In this document: in pieces, positions 17,202 to 25,396 of the stretch | Layout of the letters: every line of letters begins with the position of its first letter | Numbering within the stretch: the stretch's first letter is position 1 | Source: Myxococcota bacterium | Lineage (GTDB): Bacteria > Myxococcota_A > Polyangia > JAAYKL01 | Direction: 5' to 3' | Assembly (NCBI GenBank): GCA_030065855.1 | Contig: JASJCT010000001.1 | Span: forward strand, 1-64,000 | DNA: 64,000 nt | The notes under the pieces: generated by a model | Database searches by the model: none | Told to the model about the DNA's origin: nothing | What the model saw: the letters and a program-made list of their open reading frames with translations, nothing else | Translations under genes and position numbers: made by a program

Positions 17202-17324
17202 ATGGGTGATCATCCCAGTTGGATTCGTGCAGATGATGTTGCCACGAAGCTAGGTGGGCGTTGTCATACATGCTTGAACCGTTGGACTTTTATGGTGAAA
17301 CCCCCAATTTTCCCACGAAAATAG
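17202..17324 (+). pseudogene. Remnant of a second RAYT-like transposase gene (5-prime fragment)
   Basis: ATG at 17202 with AGGAGG at 17187-17193. The 40-codon reading begins MGDHPSWIRADDV and later has CLNRWTFMVKP. This aligns with the start of the gene at 187 (MGDRPRWIKADAV ... TVDRCFLFKP) before hitting a stop codon. Nothing recognisable of the rest remains. It is a decayed or truncated copy whose 3-prime side was replaced by the AAAATAGGG repeats. Confidence 0.7.
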
Positions 17325-17369
17325 GGAACTGATGCACGTAAAATAGGGAATGGTCGCCACAAAATAGGG
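17318..17369. repeat. Three phased AAAATAGGG direct repeats
   Basis: AAAATAGGG occurs at 17318-17326, 17340-17348 and 17361-17369, steps of 22 and 21 bp, with related flanks (CACG, CACGT, CCAC). An inverted partial copy (CCAATTTTCCCA) lies just before at 17304-17315. Spacing of two helical turns suggests binding sites on one DNA face, as in multi-site transposon ends. The rest of the 17073-17528 gap holds only the RAYT fragment and otherwise unassigned sequence. Confidence 0.75.
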
Positions 17370-17528
17370 CATCACCTCCGATGTGCTGTAACAGTAGATA
17401 GAATAGTCTTAACGCACTGTATCGACGTACTTCGATATTCTTTCTTTCAGAAGGCCGTTGCCTGAAGAATTTTAGGAAGAAAACCAATTTATGGCGGTCG
17501 TCAAGGCCGTAGGAAAGGGCGAGAAAAA

Positions 17529-18344
17529 ATGAAGAAACTGTCTTGTTTGTGCTTGGTCGGTTTACTGGCTGGTTTGGCCTGTGAGCAAACAGAGAATGAG
17601 GAACACATATTCGAAGCAGAAGACAAAGGATTGAATCAGGCCGAGTTTGTTCTGTTACACAAAGAGGGTATTGAGAATGGCAATGAAATTGAGTTTTATG
17701 AACTCGATTTGGAACCGGGTCTCATTTTAATATCCGAGGTTGGTATCGTTCCCAATCCTCCCACGCGAATTGGGACGGGTACTGTGGAGGAGATTTTCCA
17801 TCGAATTAGCCCAGAGAAAGAGATCCCTCTGGTATTGAGAACGGCCTCATTGCGGCAACAGGCGTTTTTTAGAACTCAGAAAGGTGAAACGATAGCGTTC
17901 AAAGAGGAAATTGCTTACGATGAGGCCAATGAATTGGAGGAAACGAGTTTGATCTCTGACAGTTCTGGAAGAGATGTGAGGGGCCCTGAAGTGTCGCTGT
18001 GTGATCCCTATTGGTTTCAATCCAACATTTGCGAAAGCGTCACCTTCCCCGATTACAAATGGTTTTGGGCCAATGAAACAACGAATCGGTCGAAATACCT
18101 CGGCAATATTATGTGGGGTATGAGAACTGTAATATGTGCCGATATCAAAACCACCCGCATGGTGGTCAAAGCGAGAGACTTTACCCAGTGGGAGACTCGG
18201 GTTGACGCAGATGTACTTCCGGGGACTTATCGATGGTACTGGGCTTGGAACGGTCAGGGAATACCGGATGTACATGATTTCAAAAGTTATGGATATCCCG
18301 ATCCAGGGGCGCGGTACCATTTCTGTGGTGGCGCATGTGACTAA
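17529..18344 (+). CDS. Putative lipoprotein, unknown family
   Basis: 271 residues. Signal: MKKLSCLCLVGLLAGLAC, with a lipobox-like GLAC, giving a predicted lipid-anchored cysteine at 18. The mature part is acidic at first (EQTENEEH...), then has a C-terminal domain rich in Trp/Tyr/Cys (CDPYWFQSNIC, YKWFWANET, TYRWYWAWNGQG, HFCGGACD). The aromatic/Cys pattern suggests a small extracellular beta domain with disulfides. I do not recognise a family. Its base composition is visibly more AT-rich than its neighbours and it borders a RAYT remnant, so it may be a recent arrival. Its stop overlaps the end of the opposite-strand MBL gene by 4 nt. Confidence 0.7.
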   Translation: MKKLSCLCLVGLLAGLACEQTENEEHIFEAEDKGLNQAEFVLLHKEGIENGNEIEFYELDLEPGLILISEVGIVPNPPTRIGTGTVEEIFHRISPEKEIPLVLRTASLRQQAFFRTQKGETIAFKEEIAYDEANELEETSLISDSSGRDVRGPEVSLCDPYWFQSNICESVTFPDYKWFWANETTNRSKYLGNIMWGMRTVICADIKTTRMVVKARDFTQWETRVDADVLPGTYRWYWAWNGQGIPDVHDFKSYGYPDPGARYHFCGGACD

Positions 18345-19084
18345 TGCCATGCTGCAAACGCTTGAGCCGCGTTGTCAGAAAAACCGTAGTGTGCGGTAAA
18401 GAGATACTCAACACCTTTGATTTCAGCTAACATTTTTATCGATGCTCTTTCCTGCGCTGTGTCCATACTGAAAAAGTTGTTAAATAACTCCACTTTGCCC
18501 TCTTTGAGCGAGATAACATCGCCGGTAAAGAGGTACTTGCTATTGACAAGGTAACACATCGCTCCCGGGGTATGACCGGGCGAGAGGATCCCTTTAATAG
18601 TGACCCCATCGATGGTTATCTCCAGGCCGTCATCCAGTGCTGTGTAATCTCGTTCGAGAGAGTTTCTGAAAAAGCCTAATGCGCGAGCGGTTGTCCCATT
18701 TATCATCTGCTCCTCAGCCCTTGAGAGGTAGACAGTAGCGTTGGGAAAAAGAGAGAGTGTACCAACGTGGTCTGAGTCTGAGTGTGTGAGAAATAAAGCG
18801 GTGACCTTCTCTGGCTCAATGCCAAGTCTAGTGAGCTCCCTCTCTACATTTTCAACTGAGTCCCCGGCGTCGATGGCGATAAATTTCTCTTCAACAGCTA
18901 TCATAAAAAGATTCACATAACCGTCGTCGTTCACAGCGTAAATGCCGTCTGTCAGCTCACCGGTTGCTACAGGGGTCATGGCACTGATCTCATTATGCAT
19001 CTTGAGTGCGAGTAGACCTACACCAACCACAATAACTATCAGAATTGCGCCCACAACGATCAGCAAGGATTTTACTACCTTCAT
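18341..19084 (-). CDS. Membrane-anchored metallo-beta-lactamase-fold hydrolase
   Basis: 247 residues. An N-terminal TM anchor (VVKSLLIVVGAILIVIVVGVGLLAL, about 3-27) precedes an MBL-fold domain: FIAIDAGDS, the metal motif THSDSDHVG near residue 99, LSPGHTPGAMCY near 168 (third His), TGDVISL near 187 (Asp), and FTAHYG near 230 (last His). This set of ligands is complete for the glyoxalase-II/MBL type. The domain probably faces the periplasm. GAGGAG precedes the ATG. Substrate unknown. Confidence 0.82.
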   Translation of the reverse strand: MKVVKSLLIVVGAILIVIVVGVGLLALKMHNEISAMTPVATGELTDGIYAVNDDGYVNLFMIAVEEKFIAIDAGDSVENVERELTRLGIEPEKVTALFLTHSDSDHVGTLSLFPNATVYLSRAEEQMINGTTARALGFFRNSLERDYTALDDGLEITIDGVTIKGILSPGHTPGAMCYLVNSKYLFTGDVISLKEGKVELFNNFFSMDTAQERASIKMLAEIKGVEYLFTAHYGFSDNAAQAFAAWH

Positions 19085-19207
19085 TATATCTCCTCTTTAT
19101 AAAGAAGTTGCGCGTCTGCGTATTCTATAGCGAGCAGCTGGAATTGACGATGAAATTCTCACAAAATTCGTTGACCTTACGTTTGGATTCGCCGAAAATT
19201 GACCTCA

Positions 19208-19939
19208 ATGGGGTCTACGGTTGAGTTCATCGGTGTCACACAAAAGTACGGTTCAACGATTGCCCTTAATGATTTCGGACTCCATATACCGAGAGGATCG
19301 GTGTTCGGTTTACTGGGTCCCAAAGGTGCCGGCAAAACCACCGCCATCAACATAGTTACGACGTTGTTGCGACCTACTGTAGGTACTGTCCGAGTGCTTG
19401 GCCACGATGTTGTCATGGAGACAGGCGAGATCCGCAAGAAAATCGGTTTTGTCCCTGAGGAACCACTGGTCTACAGTGGGCTCACGGGCAGAGAATTCGT
19501 AGCACTGTCGGCCACCTTGCATGGCGTTGCCCGTAACGAGATCCAACAAAGGGCCGTATCGTTGCTCGAAACGTTCGATCTCTCGGCTAACATGGACAAC
19601 GTCCTCGCCACTTGTTCCAAAGGAATGCGCCGAAAAACCCTCATCGCAGCCGCTCTGGTCTGCGATCCCGAGCTGCTGATTCTCGACGAGCCTATGGAGG
19701 GTCTGGATGTCTATGCCCAGGGGTTGCTCAAAGACCTCCTCAAAAAAAGGGCGGCGGGTGGTCAGACCGTTATCTACTCGACCCATATCGTCCAGATCGC
19801 CGAAGGCCTGTGCACTCACTTAGCTATTTTAGACAAGGGGACCCTTGTTGCCACCGGCACGACCACCGCAGTAAAGAAGCAGTTGAGGGCGAGCACCCTG
19901 GAGCAAGCGTTCGAAAACCGCCTCAAAGAACAATGCTGA
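19208..19939 (+). CDS. ABC transporter ATP-binding protein
   Basis: 243 residues from the ATG at 19208. Walker A GPKGAGKT at 37-44 (K in place of the usual N), Q-loop region GFVPEEP, signature CSKGMRRK, Walker B LLILDEP, then switch His in YSTHIVQIAE. The sequence resembles the ATPases of ABC-2 type exporters (ABCA/CcmA/NatA group). No strong ribosome site. The stop overlaps the permease start by 7 nt (ATGCTGA), so the two are translated together. Confidence 0.9.
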   Translation: MGSTVEFIGVTQKYGSTIALNDFGLHIPRGSVFGLLGPKGAGKTTAINIVTTLLRPTVGTVRVLGHDVVMETGEIRKKIGFVPEEPLVYSGLTGREFVALSATLHGVARNEIQQRAVSLLETFDLSANMDNVLATCSKGMRRKTLIAAALVCDPELLILDEPMEGLDVYAQGLLKDLLKKRAAGGQTVIYSTHIVQIAEGLCTHLAILDKGTLVATGTTTAVKKQLRASTLEQAFENRLKEQC

Positions 19940-21567
19940 CCTCCTTGTTCCAACGAATGCTAGTTCTGCTGGGGGCATCGCCGACCCAAGTGGGTCACCT
20001 AGTGGAAGCATTTCAAAAAAATTACCAAAGGCAGGAAGAGATACGGCTGCAAAATGATGTCGCCCACCTCACCTTGCAGATGGTGAAGGCGCTGATTTTT
20101 TGCTGGTTAGGACTGTCGAGCCTTGAGCTCGTCTACATTGTCTGGATGTTACGAGATGATGTGCATGTGGCGAGTTTTGTCCTGGTGCTGATCCACTGCC
20201 TGGCCATTTTTCTGTATGGCTTGGGTTCAATAACCCGTGTTCTCCTCGACGATGAGGGCTTCCGCGTCGTTGCGGCCTGGCCGATTTCGTCCCAGAGTTA
20301 CTTGGCAGCCCGGCTGTGGCCCCTAATAAAAGACTGGCTCGCCGCTACCGCGGCCTTATGGACACTGCCGACCATCGCGGCCACCATCCTTCTCGGCACC
20401 CCTGTTTTCACCGGCTGTATCCTATTTTTGACGGTCACGTTCGTCACTCTTGGTGCTGCGTTGACGATTTCGGCGTTTGCAGGCCCGCTTATCGCGACCG
20501 TCGGTCCGAGGCGGTTACGGGTAGTTGTGGTGGCGCTAAAATTGTTTGCCTTAGCCTTACCCCTGGGACTGCTATTCGTTCTCAGGCGGCTTAACATGGA
20601 CGCAGTCCTATTTGCTGAGCTGTACAGATGGCTGCCCATCACCTGGATCTCGTCGATCATCAACGCCGCTTCCTTTGACATCCAGGTGCAAGACCTGTGG
20701 ATGCCTATTGCCGGGTTCGCTGTCCTGACAATAGTTCCTCTTTCAGGGTTTCGGATCGCTGCGAAATTCTATACTAAAGGCCTCGGTCTTTCCCGCTTCG
20801 AGCCGCCGCGCCAGCTCGGGCGCCTGAGCCGAATTTTCAGCGGCAGTTTTCGCCGACCAGCCGACAGGGTTATCGCGCAACTGACAATAGCCCATTTTCG
20901 CCAGGACTGGCGATTTCGCATTCAAGTATCCCTTGTACCAGCGATTACCTTATCGTTAATTGCCATCTCCGTCGTTGGCCTAGATGTAACCGCGATCTTT
21001 TCCGACCCCCTGGTCTCCCACGGTGTTTTCCACCCTGCGATGCTGCAGGTTATACTCGCCATCCTCGTTCCAATATTATCTCTATCTGCCCTGATCGTAA
21101 GCCAGGAAAGCGGCGCGGCTTGGATCCTACGTCTTTCGGTCATCTCAGCAAACAAACTAGCGGCATCCATTAGGCGAATCTTCTGGATTCTCTTTGGCGG
21201 CCCCTTCCTGATCTCGCTCGCAATCGGTAACGCTATCTACAGCATTCCCTTGGTCTCTGTCGCTGCACATATTGTGTTGCTGGCCTTATTGATGGAAACC
21301 GTTGCCTGCGGCATTCAGCGGGTCTTATCCTATCTCCCGTTTTCCCGGGGTGGTCATGACGAGGCCATCCGAGTCAAATTGGCGGTCGTTTTCATCTTCG
21401 TGTATATCTTCGCTGCCATCGTCAGCGCGTTGGTCATTCACGTCTTCTACCGCTACTGGATCGGCTATGGCATCGGGATGCTGTTTCTGCTTCTGCAACG
21501 AAAGGCCCTGCTGTTGCACGCACAACGAGGTGCCGGCACCTCGGCATCGGCGCCTCACGCGAGTTAA
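19933..21567 (+). CDS. ABC-2 type transporter permease
   Basis: 544 residues from the ATG at 19933; in-frame codons further upstream belong to the ATPase region. The protein has about 10-12 hydrophobic segments in two groups (about 50-280 and 330-530), separated by a basic cytoplasmic stretch (RFEPPRQLGRLSRIFSGSFRRP). It resembles the large ABC-2 permeases paired with CcmA-like ATPases. It should form an exporter with the upstream ATPase; cargo unknown. The C terminus is a short polar tail. Confidence 0.8.
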   Translation: MLTSLFQRMLVLLGASPTQVGHLVEAFQKNYQRQEEIRLQNDVAHLTLQMVKALIFCWLGLSSLELVYIVWMLRDDVHVASFVLVLIHCLAIFLYGLGSITRVLLDDEGFRVVAAWPISSQSYLAARLWPLIKDWLAATAALWTLPTIAATILLGTPVFTGCILFLTVTFVTLGAALTISAFAGPLIATVGPRRLRVVVVALKLFALALPLGLLFVLRRLNMDAVLFAELYRWLPITWISSIINAASFDIQVQDLWMPIAGFAVLTIVPLSGFRIAAKFYTKGLGLSRFEPPRQLGRLSRIFSGSFRRPADRVIAQLTIAHFRQDWRFRIQVSLVPAITLSLIAISVVGLDVTAIFSDPLVSHGVFHPAMLQVILAILVPILSLSALIVSQESGAAWILRLSVISANKLAASIRRIFWILFGGPFLISLAIGNAIYSIPLVSVAAHIVLLALLMETVACGIQRVLSYLPFSRGGHDEAIRVKLAVVFIFVYIFAAIVSALVIHVFYRYWIGYGIGMLFLLLQRKALLLHAQRGAGTSASAPHAS

Positions 21568-21594
21568 TGCCACCAGCAAAGACGCAGGGCGAAC

Positions 21595-22026
21595 TCAATC
21601 ATCGTCCCTTGGCTTATTCCTGTCGCGCTTTACTTGCGAACGGTGTTTTTTGTCTCCTAACCTTCTTTGGGTTACGGCGCGGGATTTCTTGGTTGGAATA
21701 CGATGTTTTGGCACCATCAGCGCTTCAGATACCAATGCAACGAGACGCTCAAGGGCTATTTGACGATTGCGATGCTGGCTCCTCTCGGTGTCTGAATGAA
21801 TAATCAACACGCCTTCGGTGGAGAGGCGATTTGCAAAGCGTTTTAATACGCGCGCTCGTTGTGGTTCGTTTAACGCAGAGGTCTCAGACACGTTCCACCT
21901 TAATGTCACTCGCGAGCTGGTGGTGTTGACGTGCTGCCCACCAGGTCCCCCTGATCGAGATGCCGTGATAGTTAGTTCGCTCGCAGGAATAACAACGTCG
22001 TCGTTAACTCGTACTTCATCGTCCAT
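21595..22026 (-). CDS. arfB: Alternative ribosome-rescue factor ArfB (YaeJ)
   Basis: 143 residues. The GGQ peptidyl-tRNA hydrolysis motif is in SGGPGGQHVNTTSSRV (about 25-40), and the C-terminal basic tail (KKSRAVTQRRLGDKKHRSQVKRDRNK) is the part that enters the empty mRNA channel of stalled ribosomes. Length and layout match ArfB rather than full release factors, because no codon-recognition domain is present. It starts 12 nt after the DUF2461 stop on the same strand. Confidence 0.92.
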   Translation of the reverse strand: MDDEVRVNDDVVIPASELTITASRSGGPGGQHVNTTSSRVTLRWNVSETSALNEPQRARVLKRFANRLSTEGVLIIHSDTERSQHRNRQIALERLVALVSEALMVPKHRIPTKKSRAVTQRRLGDKKHRSQVKRDRNKPRDDD

Positions 22027-22038
22027 GTGTCCATGTTA

Positions 22039-22743
22039 TCACTTCTTCGCATCTGCGACGTTTTGTCTAAGCCATTGGTGTAAATTTTCCATCTTTTCAA
22101 AACGCTTGTACACGTAAGCCACGGCTTTTGCGCTAAACAGGGACACTGGAATAGGTCCCTCTTCCCCAAATACAACGCCCTTCTTTTTCAACAAATCCGC
22201 CCGTGGGTGATCTTGGGGATAGCCCCTGGGAACGCGTTTGTAAGTCTCTATTTCCGTGTGGTCGCTTCTGGAAAAGTCTTTGGCGCCGGCCTTGAGAATT
22301 TGCTCGAGCGCTTTGCCCTTGGCGTCGTCATCCACCGCTGCCCTGTAGATCGGTAACTGGTCCTTTGTAAAGCAGTACATACCGCCACCGAGTACGAGTT
22401 TGTCCTTTTCCAAATGAAAATAAAATCCCGGGCTTTCCAGCTTTGCACCCTCCCCTTCCCACATAAAAGCTGCCAAGTGGGTTTTGAACGGCCGCTTGTC
22501 CTTTGAAAACCGCGTGTCTCGATGGAGTCGAAAGATGGACTTGTCCACCTGTGGGATCGCCTGAATATCAGGGGCAATGGTCCTGAGCTGCTCGCCCAGT
22601 GCGACCACGAAATCCCGCGCCGGGTCCAGCAAATGCTTCTCGTATTCCCCCTTGTGCGCTTTGAACCAGTCCCTGTCGTTGTTCTTCTCGAGCTCGGCCA
22701 AGAACGCTACGGTTGCTTTTGAAAACCCTTTGAATGTGGACAT
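22039..22743 (-). CDS. DUF2461 (TIGR02453) family protein
   Basis: 234 residues from the ATG at 22743, which has GGAGGG seven bases upstream; an earlier in-frame start adds a non-homologous leader. The family signature is easily seen: FSKATVAFLAELEKNNDRDWFKAHK, FRLHRDTRFSKDKRPFKTH, then SPGFYFHLEKDKLVLGGGMY and a C-terminal YKRVPRGYPQDHPRADLLK. The biochemical role of DUF2461 is not known. It lies between tryptophanase and arfB, probably cotranscribed with arfB. Confidence 0.88.
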   Translation of the reverse strand: MSTFKGFSKATVAFLAELEKNNDRDWFKAHKGEYEKHLLDPARDFVVALGEQLRTIAPDIQAIPQVDKSIFRLHRDTRFSKDKRPFKTHLAAFMWEGEGAKLESPGFYFHLEKDKLVLGGGMYCFTKDQLPIYRAAVDDDAKGKALEQILKAGAKDFSRSDHTEIETYKRVPRGYPQDHPRADLLKKKGVVFGEEGPIPVSLFSAKAVAYVYKRFEKMENLHQWLRQNVADAKK

Positions 22744-22851
22744 GATGCTTCCCTCCTGCCCACGATCTTTAACGAAGGTTTGAGAATAACGCCAGTAGAT
22801 GTGAGATGGGAATGACTGTCGAAGGCTTACGCCGCGGCAAAGCTGCACAAA

Positions 22852-24231
22852 CTACTTCTCGGACAGGGGCTCGAACTTGGCGGTGAAGTGCCTTAAGAAC
22901 CGGGGCGCTTCTATGATTTTCATGCCCCGAATGCTAGTTCGGTGTTCCCACACATCTTTAATGATGTCTATCACATAATCCATATGACTCTGGGTATACA
23001 CCCGCCTTGGAATGGCCAGTCGAACCAGGTCCCACTTTGCCGGGCGTTCCGTATTGGTCTCTGGGTCATACCCAAACATGACCGTGCCGATTTCGACGGT
23101 GCGAATACCCCCTTCGATGTACAGTGCCACGGACAATGCCCACCCTGGGTATTCGAGTGGGGGAAGATGCGGGACAAACTCGCGTGCATTGAGATAAATA
23201 GCGTGCCCCCCTGGGGGACGCACCATGGGCACGCCGATGTCAGTGAGTTTTCTACCGACATATGCGGTGGACCGGATGCGATACAACAGGTAGTTCTCGT
23301 CGAGCACTTCGTCGAGCCCGATGGCCACTGCCTCCAGATCCCTGCCAGCCAATCCCCCATAGGTGGAGTAACCCTCGGTCAGAATCAACAAATTGCGTTC
23401 CTGGATTGCCAGTGCATCGTCGTTGGTGCAGAGAAACCCACCGATATTGGCAAACGCATCTTTTTTCGCGGACATGGTGCAGCCGTCTGCGTAACTGAAC
23501 ATCTCCCGCGCGATGTCCTCTACTTTTTTATCGGCAAAGCCAGGCTCTCGCTTTTTGATGAAATAGGCGTTTTCAGCAAAGCGACAGGCGTCCAAGTAAA
23601 ACGGGATGTTGTTCTCCCGGGCGATCTGGCTGACCTCGCGAATGTTGGCCATGGATACGGGCTGTCCCCCCCCGGAATTGTTCGTCACAGTGAGCATGAC
23701 CATGGGGATTATTTCAGTTCCGTGGGTCGATATCAGTTGCTTTAGTGCCTCGACATCCATATTCCCCTTGAAGTCTGATTCGTCTGACGGATCTAACCCT
23801 TCCTTGCAAACAGCGTCGACTGCTTTGGCTCCCAGATACTCGATGTTGGCGCGCGTGGTGTCAAAGTGGGTGTTGTTGGGCACGATCATACCGGGCTTTA
23901 GGGTCACGCTAAACAGAATGCGCTCTGCCGCGCGGCCCTGGTGGGTAGGTATCACGTGCTTGAAGCCAAATATCCGCTTGACCGTAGACTCGAACCGATA
24001 CCAGCTCCGGGCGCCTGCGTAGGATTCATCGCCCCGCATCATGGCTGACCACGCCTCGGTCGACATGGCACTGGTGCCTGAATCGGTGAGCAGGTCGATA
24101 ATCACATCTTCGGCTTTGAGCAAAAATGGATTGTATCCTGCCTGCTCTATTTTCTCTATGCGCGCTTGCCTCGATGTGAAATTGATGGGCTCCACGGTCT
24201 TGATGCGAAAGGGTTCGATTACCGTTTTCAT
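22852..24231 (-). CDS. tnaA: Tryptophanase (L-tryptophan indole-lyase)
   Basis: 459 residues. This PLP-dependent beta-eliminating lyase has the PLP lysine in SAKKDAF (K257). Tyrosine phenol-lyase is the close alternative. Three discriminating positions favour tryptophanase: Asp in HFDTTR (D124, E. coli Asp137), VEIG instead of the tyrosine-lyase MERG near 384, and RHFTAK near the end (H448, E. coli His463; tyrosine phenol-lyase has Phe). The Arg after DTT resembles tyrosine phenol-lyase. It cleaves tryptophan to indole, pyruvate and ammonia. I see no tnaC-type leader peptide or adjacent permease, so regulation differs from E. coli. The ATG at 24231 follows GGAGTGACAA, itself duplicated upstream. 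Confidence 0.88.
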   Translation of the reverse strand: MKTVIEPFRIKTVEPINFTSRQARIEKIEQAGYNPFLLKAEDVIIDLLTDSGTSAMSTEAWSAMMRGDESYAGARSWYRFESTVKRIFGFKHVIPTHQGRAAERILFSVTLKPGMIVPNNTHFDTTRANIEYLGAKAVDAVCKEGLDPSDESDFKGNMDVEALKQLISTHGTEIIPMVMLTVTNNSGGGQPVSMANIREVSQIARENNIPFYLDACRFAENAYFIKKREPGFADKKVEDIAREMFSYADGCTMSAKKDAFANIGGFLCTNDDALAIQERNLLILTEGYSTYGGLAGRDLEAVAIGLDEVLDENYLLYRIRSTAYVGRKLTDIGVPMVRPPGGHAIYLNAREFVPHLPPLEYPGWALSVALYIEGGIRTVEIGTVMFGYDPETNTERPAKWDLVRLAIPRRVYTQSHMDYVIDIIKDVWEHRTSIRGMKIIEAPRFLRHFTAKFEPLSEK

Positions 24232-24309
24232 TTGTCACTCCGCTGTCACTCCGCGTTTGTTTTCAAGAAAATAGGATAAACCACCATTCTAACCTGCCTG
24301 TTTAACCTA

Positions 24310-24338
24310 TTGAAAACGAGAAGTATACCTTCTACTAT
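24310..24338 (+). promoter_or_regulatory. Candidate sigma-70 promoter
   Basis: TTGAAA at 24310-24315, 17-bp spacer, TACTAT at 24333-24338, 49 nt before the ATG at 24388. It lies in the divergent interval between tnaA and the outer-membrane protein gene. Confidence 0.5.
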
Positions 24339-24387
24339 CGTCGAAGTTCTGATGATAGACGACCATTATCAAAAGAGGAGAAAAACA

Positions 24388-25344
24388 ATGCACCGTTTTT
24401 GGGCCCATTTACTGATAAATTCGTGGGTTTTTCTTTTCGCAGCAGGTGCTATTGCCCAAACACAAGCGGGCACCCAACCGCCTGAGCCAGAAGTGTTGCC
24501 CAGGCACCGTCTCGTCTATTCGAACCTACTCGCATTTCGCTACAACCCCTTGGGTCTCGAAGACCGTATTTCCCTTGGCTATCGCTTTAGACTTTATAAC
24601 GACAGCAACCTCTTATGGCGCGATGCCCACATTGGTCTGGCCTTTACGCCCACGATCAATCCAGCGACCACTAGAATTGGCGGGACCCTCACCGTCAAGC
24701 CCATTGCAGTGCTCTCTCTTTCTGCTGGCTATTACTTTGTCGCTTGGCACGGCACATTTGATTATCTTTATTCCACTGATTCGGCTACGGACGATTTTTC
24801 AGACAGCGCCATTGAAAATCCAGAACAGGACTACCAGGGGTATTCAACCACAGGCCAGGAGGCTCAGTTCCGCGCCCAAGCCGTCGGCAAGGTCGGCCCG
24901 GTTGTGCTGCGCAACGACCTGATCTTCTTTTACGGGAATTTGGACCTAAAAGGTGGAGACAGCCTGTACTATCACTCGAGCCTCGATGCACTGGTTCCCA
25001 ACTCTGGCTGGGCCCTCACCAACGACTCTGACCTCGTCTATCTCTCTGACTTTGGTCTGATTGTTGGTGTGCGCAATTCTGTGGTGCATGCTTTTTACAA
25101 AGACGAACACTATGGGCCGAGCGACGATACCGAGAACATCAACACCCCCACTGTTCGCGTAGGACCGCTCGCCGCTTATGTGTTCTACGACAGACCCTCG
25201 AGCTGGTTTAATCGGCCGACTTTAGTGCTGATCGTCAATTGGTGGCTAAAACACCGATTCAGAACCGGGGACGATGTCAATCAGGGCATTCCCTACTTGG
25301 TCCTCGGCTTTAGATTTGACGGAGATATTTGGCACCGTCGCTGA
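24388..25344 (+). CDS. Exported beta-barrel-type outer-membrane protein, unknown
   Basis: 318 residues from the ATG at 24388 (AGAGGAG upstream); an earlier in-frame TTG at 24310 overlaps the promoter. The signal peptide is about 23 residues with cleavage after AGAIA. The mature protein has alternating hydrophobic/polar strands with many Tyr, Phe and Trp residues and Gly turns (for example YRFRLYNDSNLLW, LSAGYYFVAWHG, LIFFYGNLDLKGGD, YVFYDRPSSWF), typical of an outer-membrane barrel. I do not recognise a family. It precedes the methionine operon by about 50 nt, but a functional link is not shown. Confidence 0.7.
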   Translation: MHRFWAHLLINSWVFLFAAGAIAQTQAGTQPPEPEVLPRHRLVYSNLLAFRYNPLGLEDRISLGYRFRLYNDSNLLWRDAHIGLAFTPTINPATTRIGGTLTVKPIAVLSLSAGYYFVAWHGTFDYLYSTDSATDDFSDSAIENPEQDYQGYSTTGQEAQFRAQAVGKVGPVVLRNDLIFFYGNLDLKGGDSLYYHSSLDALVPNSGWALTNDSDLVYLSDFGLIVGVRNSVVHAFYKDEHYGPSDDTENINTPTVRVGPLAAYVFYDRPSSWFNRPTLVLIVNWWLKHRFRTGDDVNQGIPYLVLGFRFDGDIWHRR

Positions 25345-25396
25345 GTCGACTGATGAACGATCCAGATGAACAATAGGGTTAGGACGCGGGCAGGTG

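Noticed and set aside
22852-24231. Call as tyrosine phenol-lyase
   Set aside because: Asp at the DTT site, VEIG, and His in RHFTAK match tryptophanase.
24232-24309. tnaC-like leader peptide upstream of tnaA
   Set aside because: No short Trp-containing frame was seen in the short divergent interval.
25345-25396. Cobalamin or SAM riboswitch ahead of the methionine operon
   Set aside because: The gap is about 50 nt, too short for either structure.
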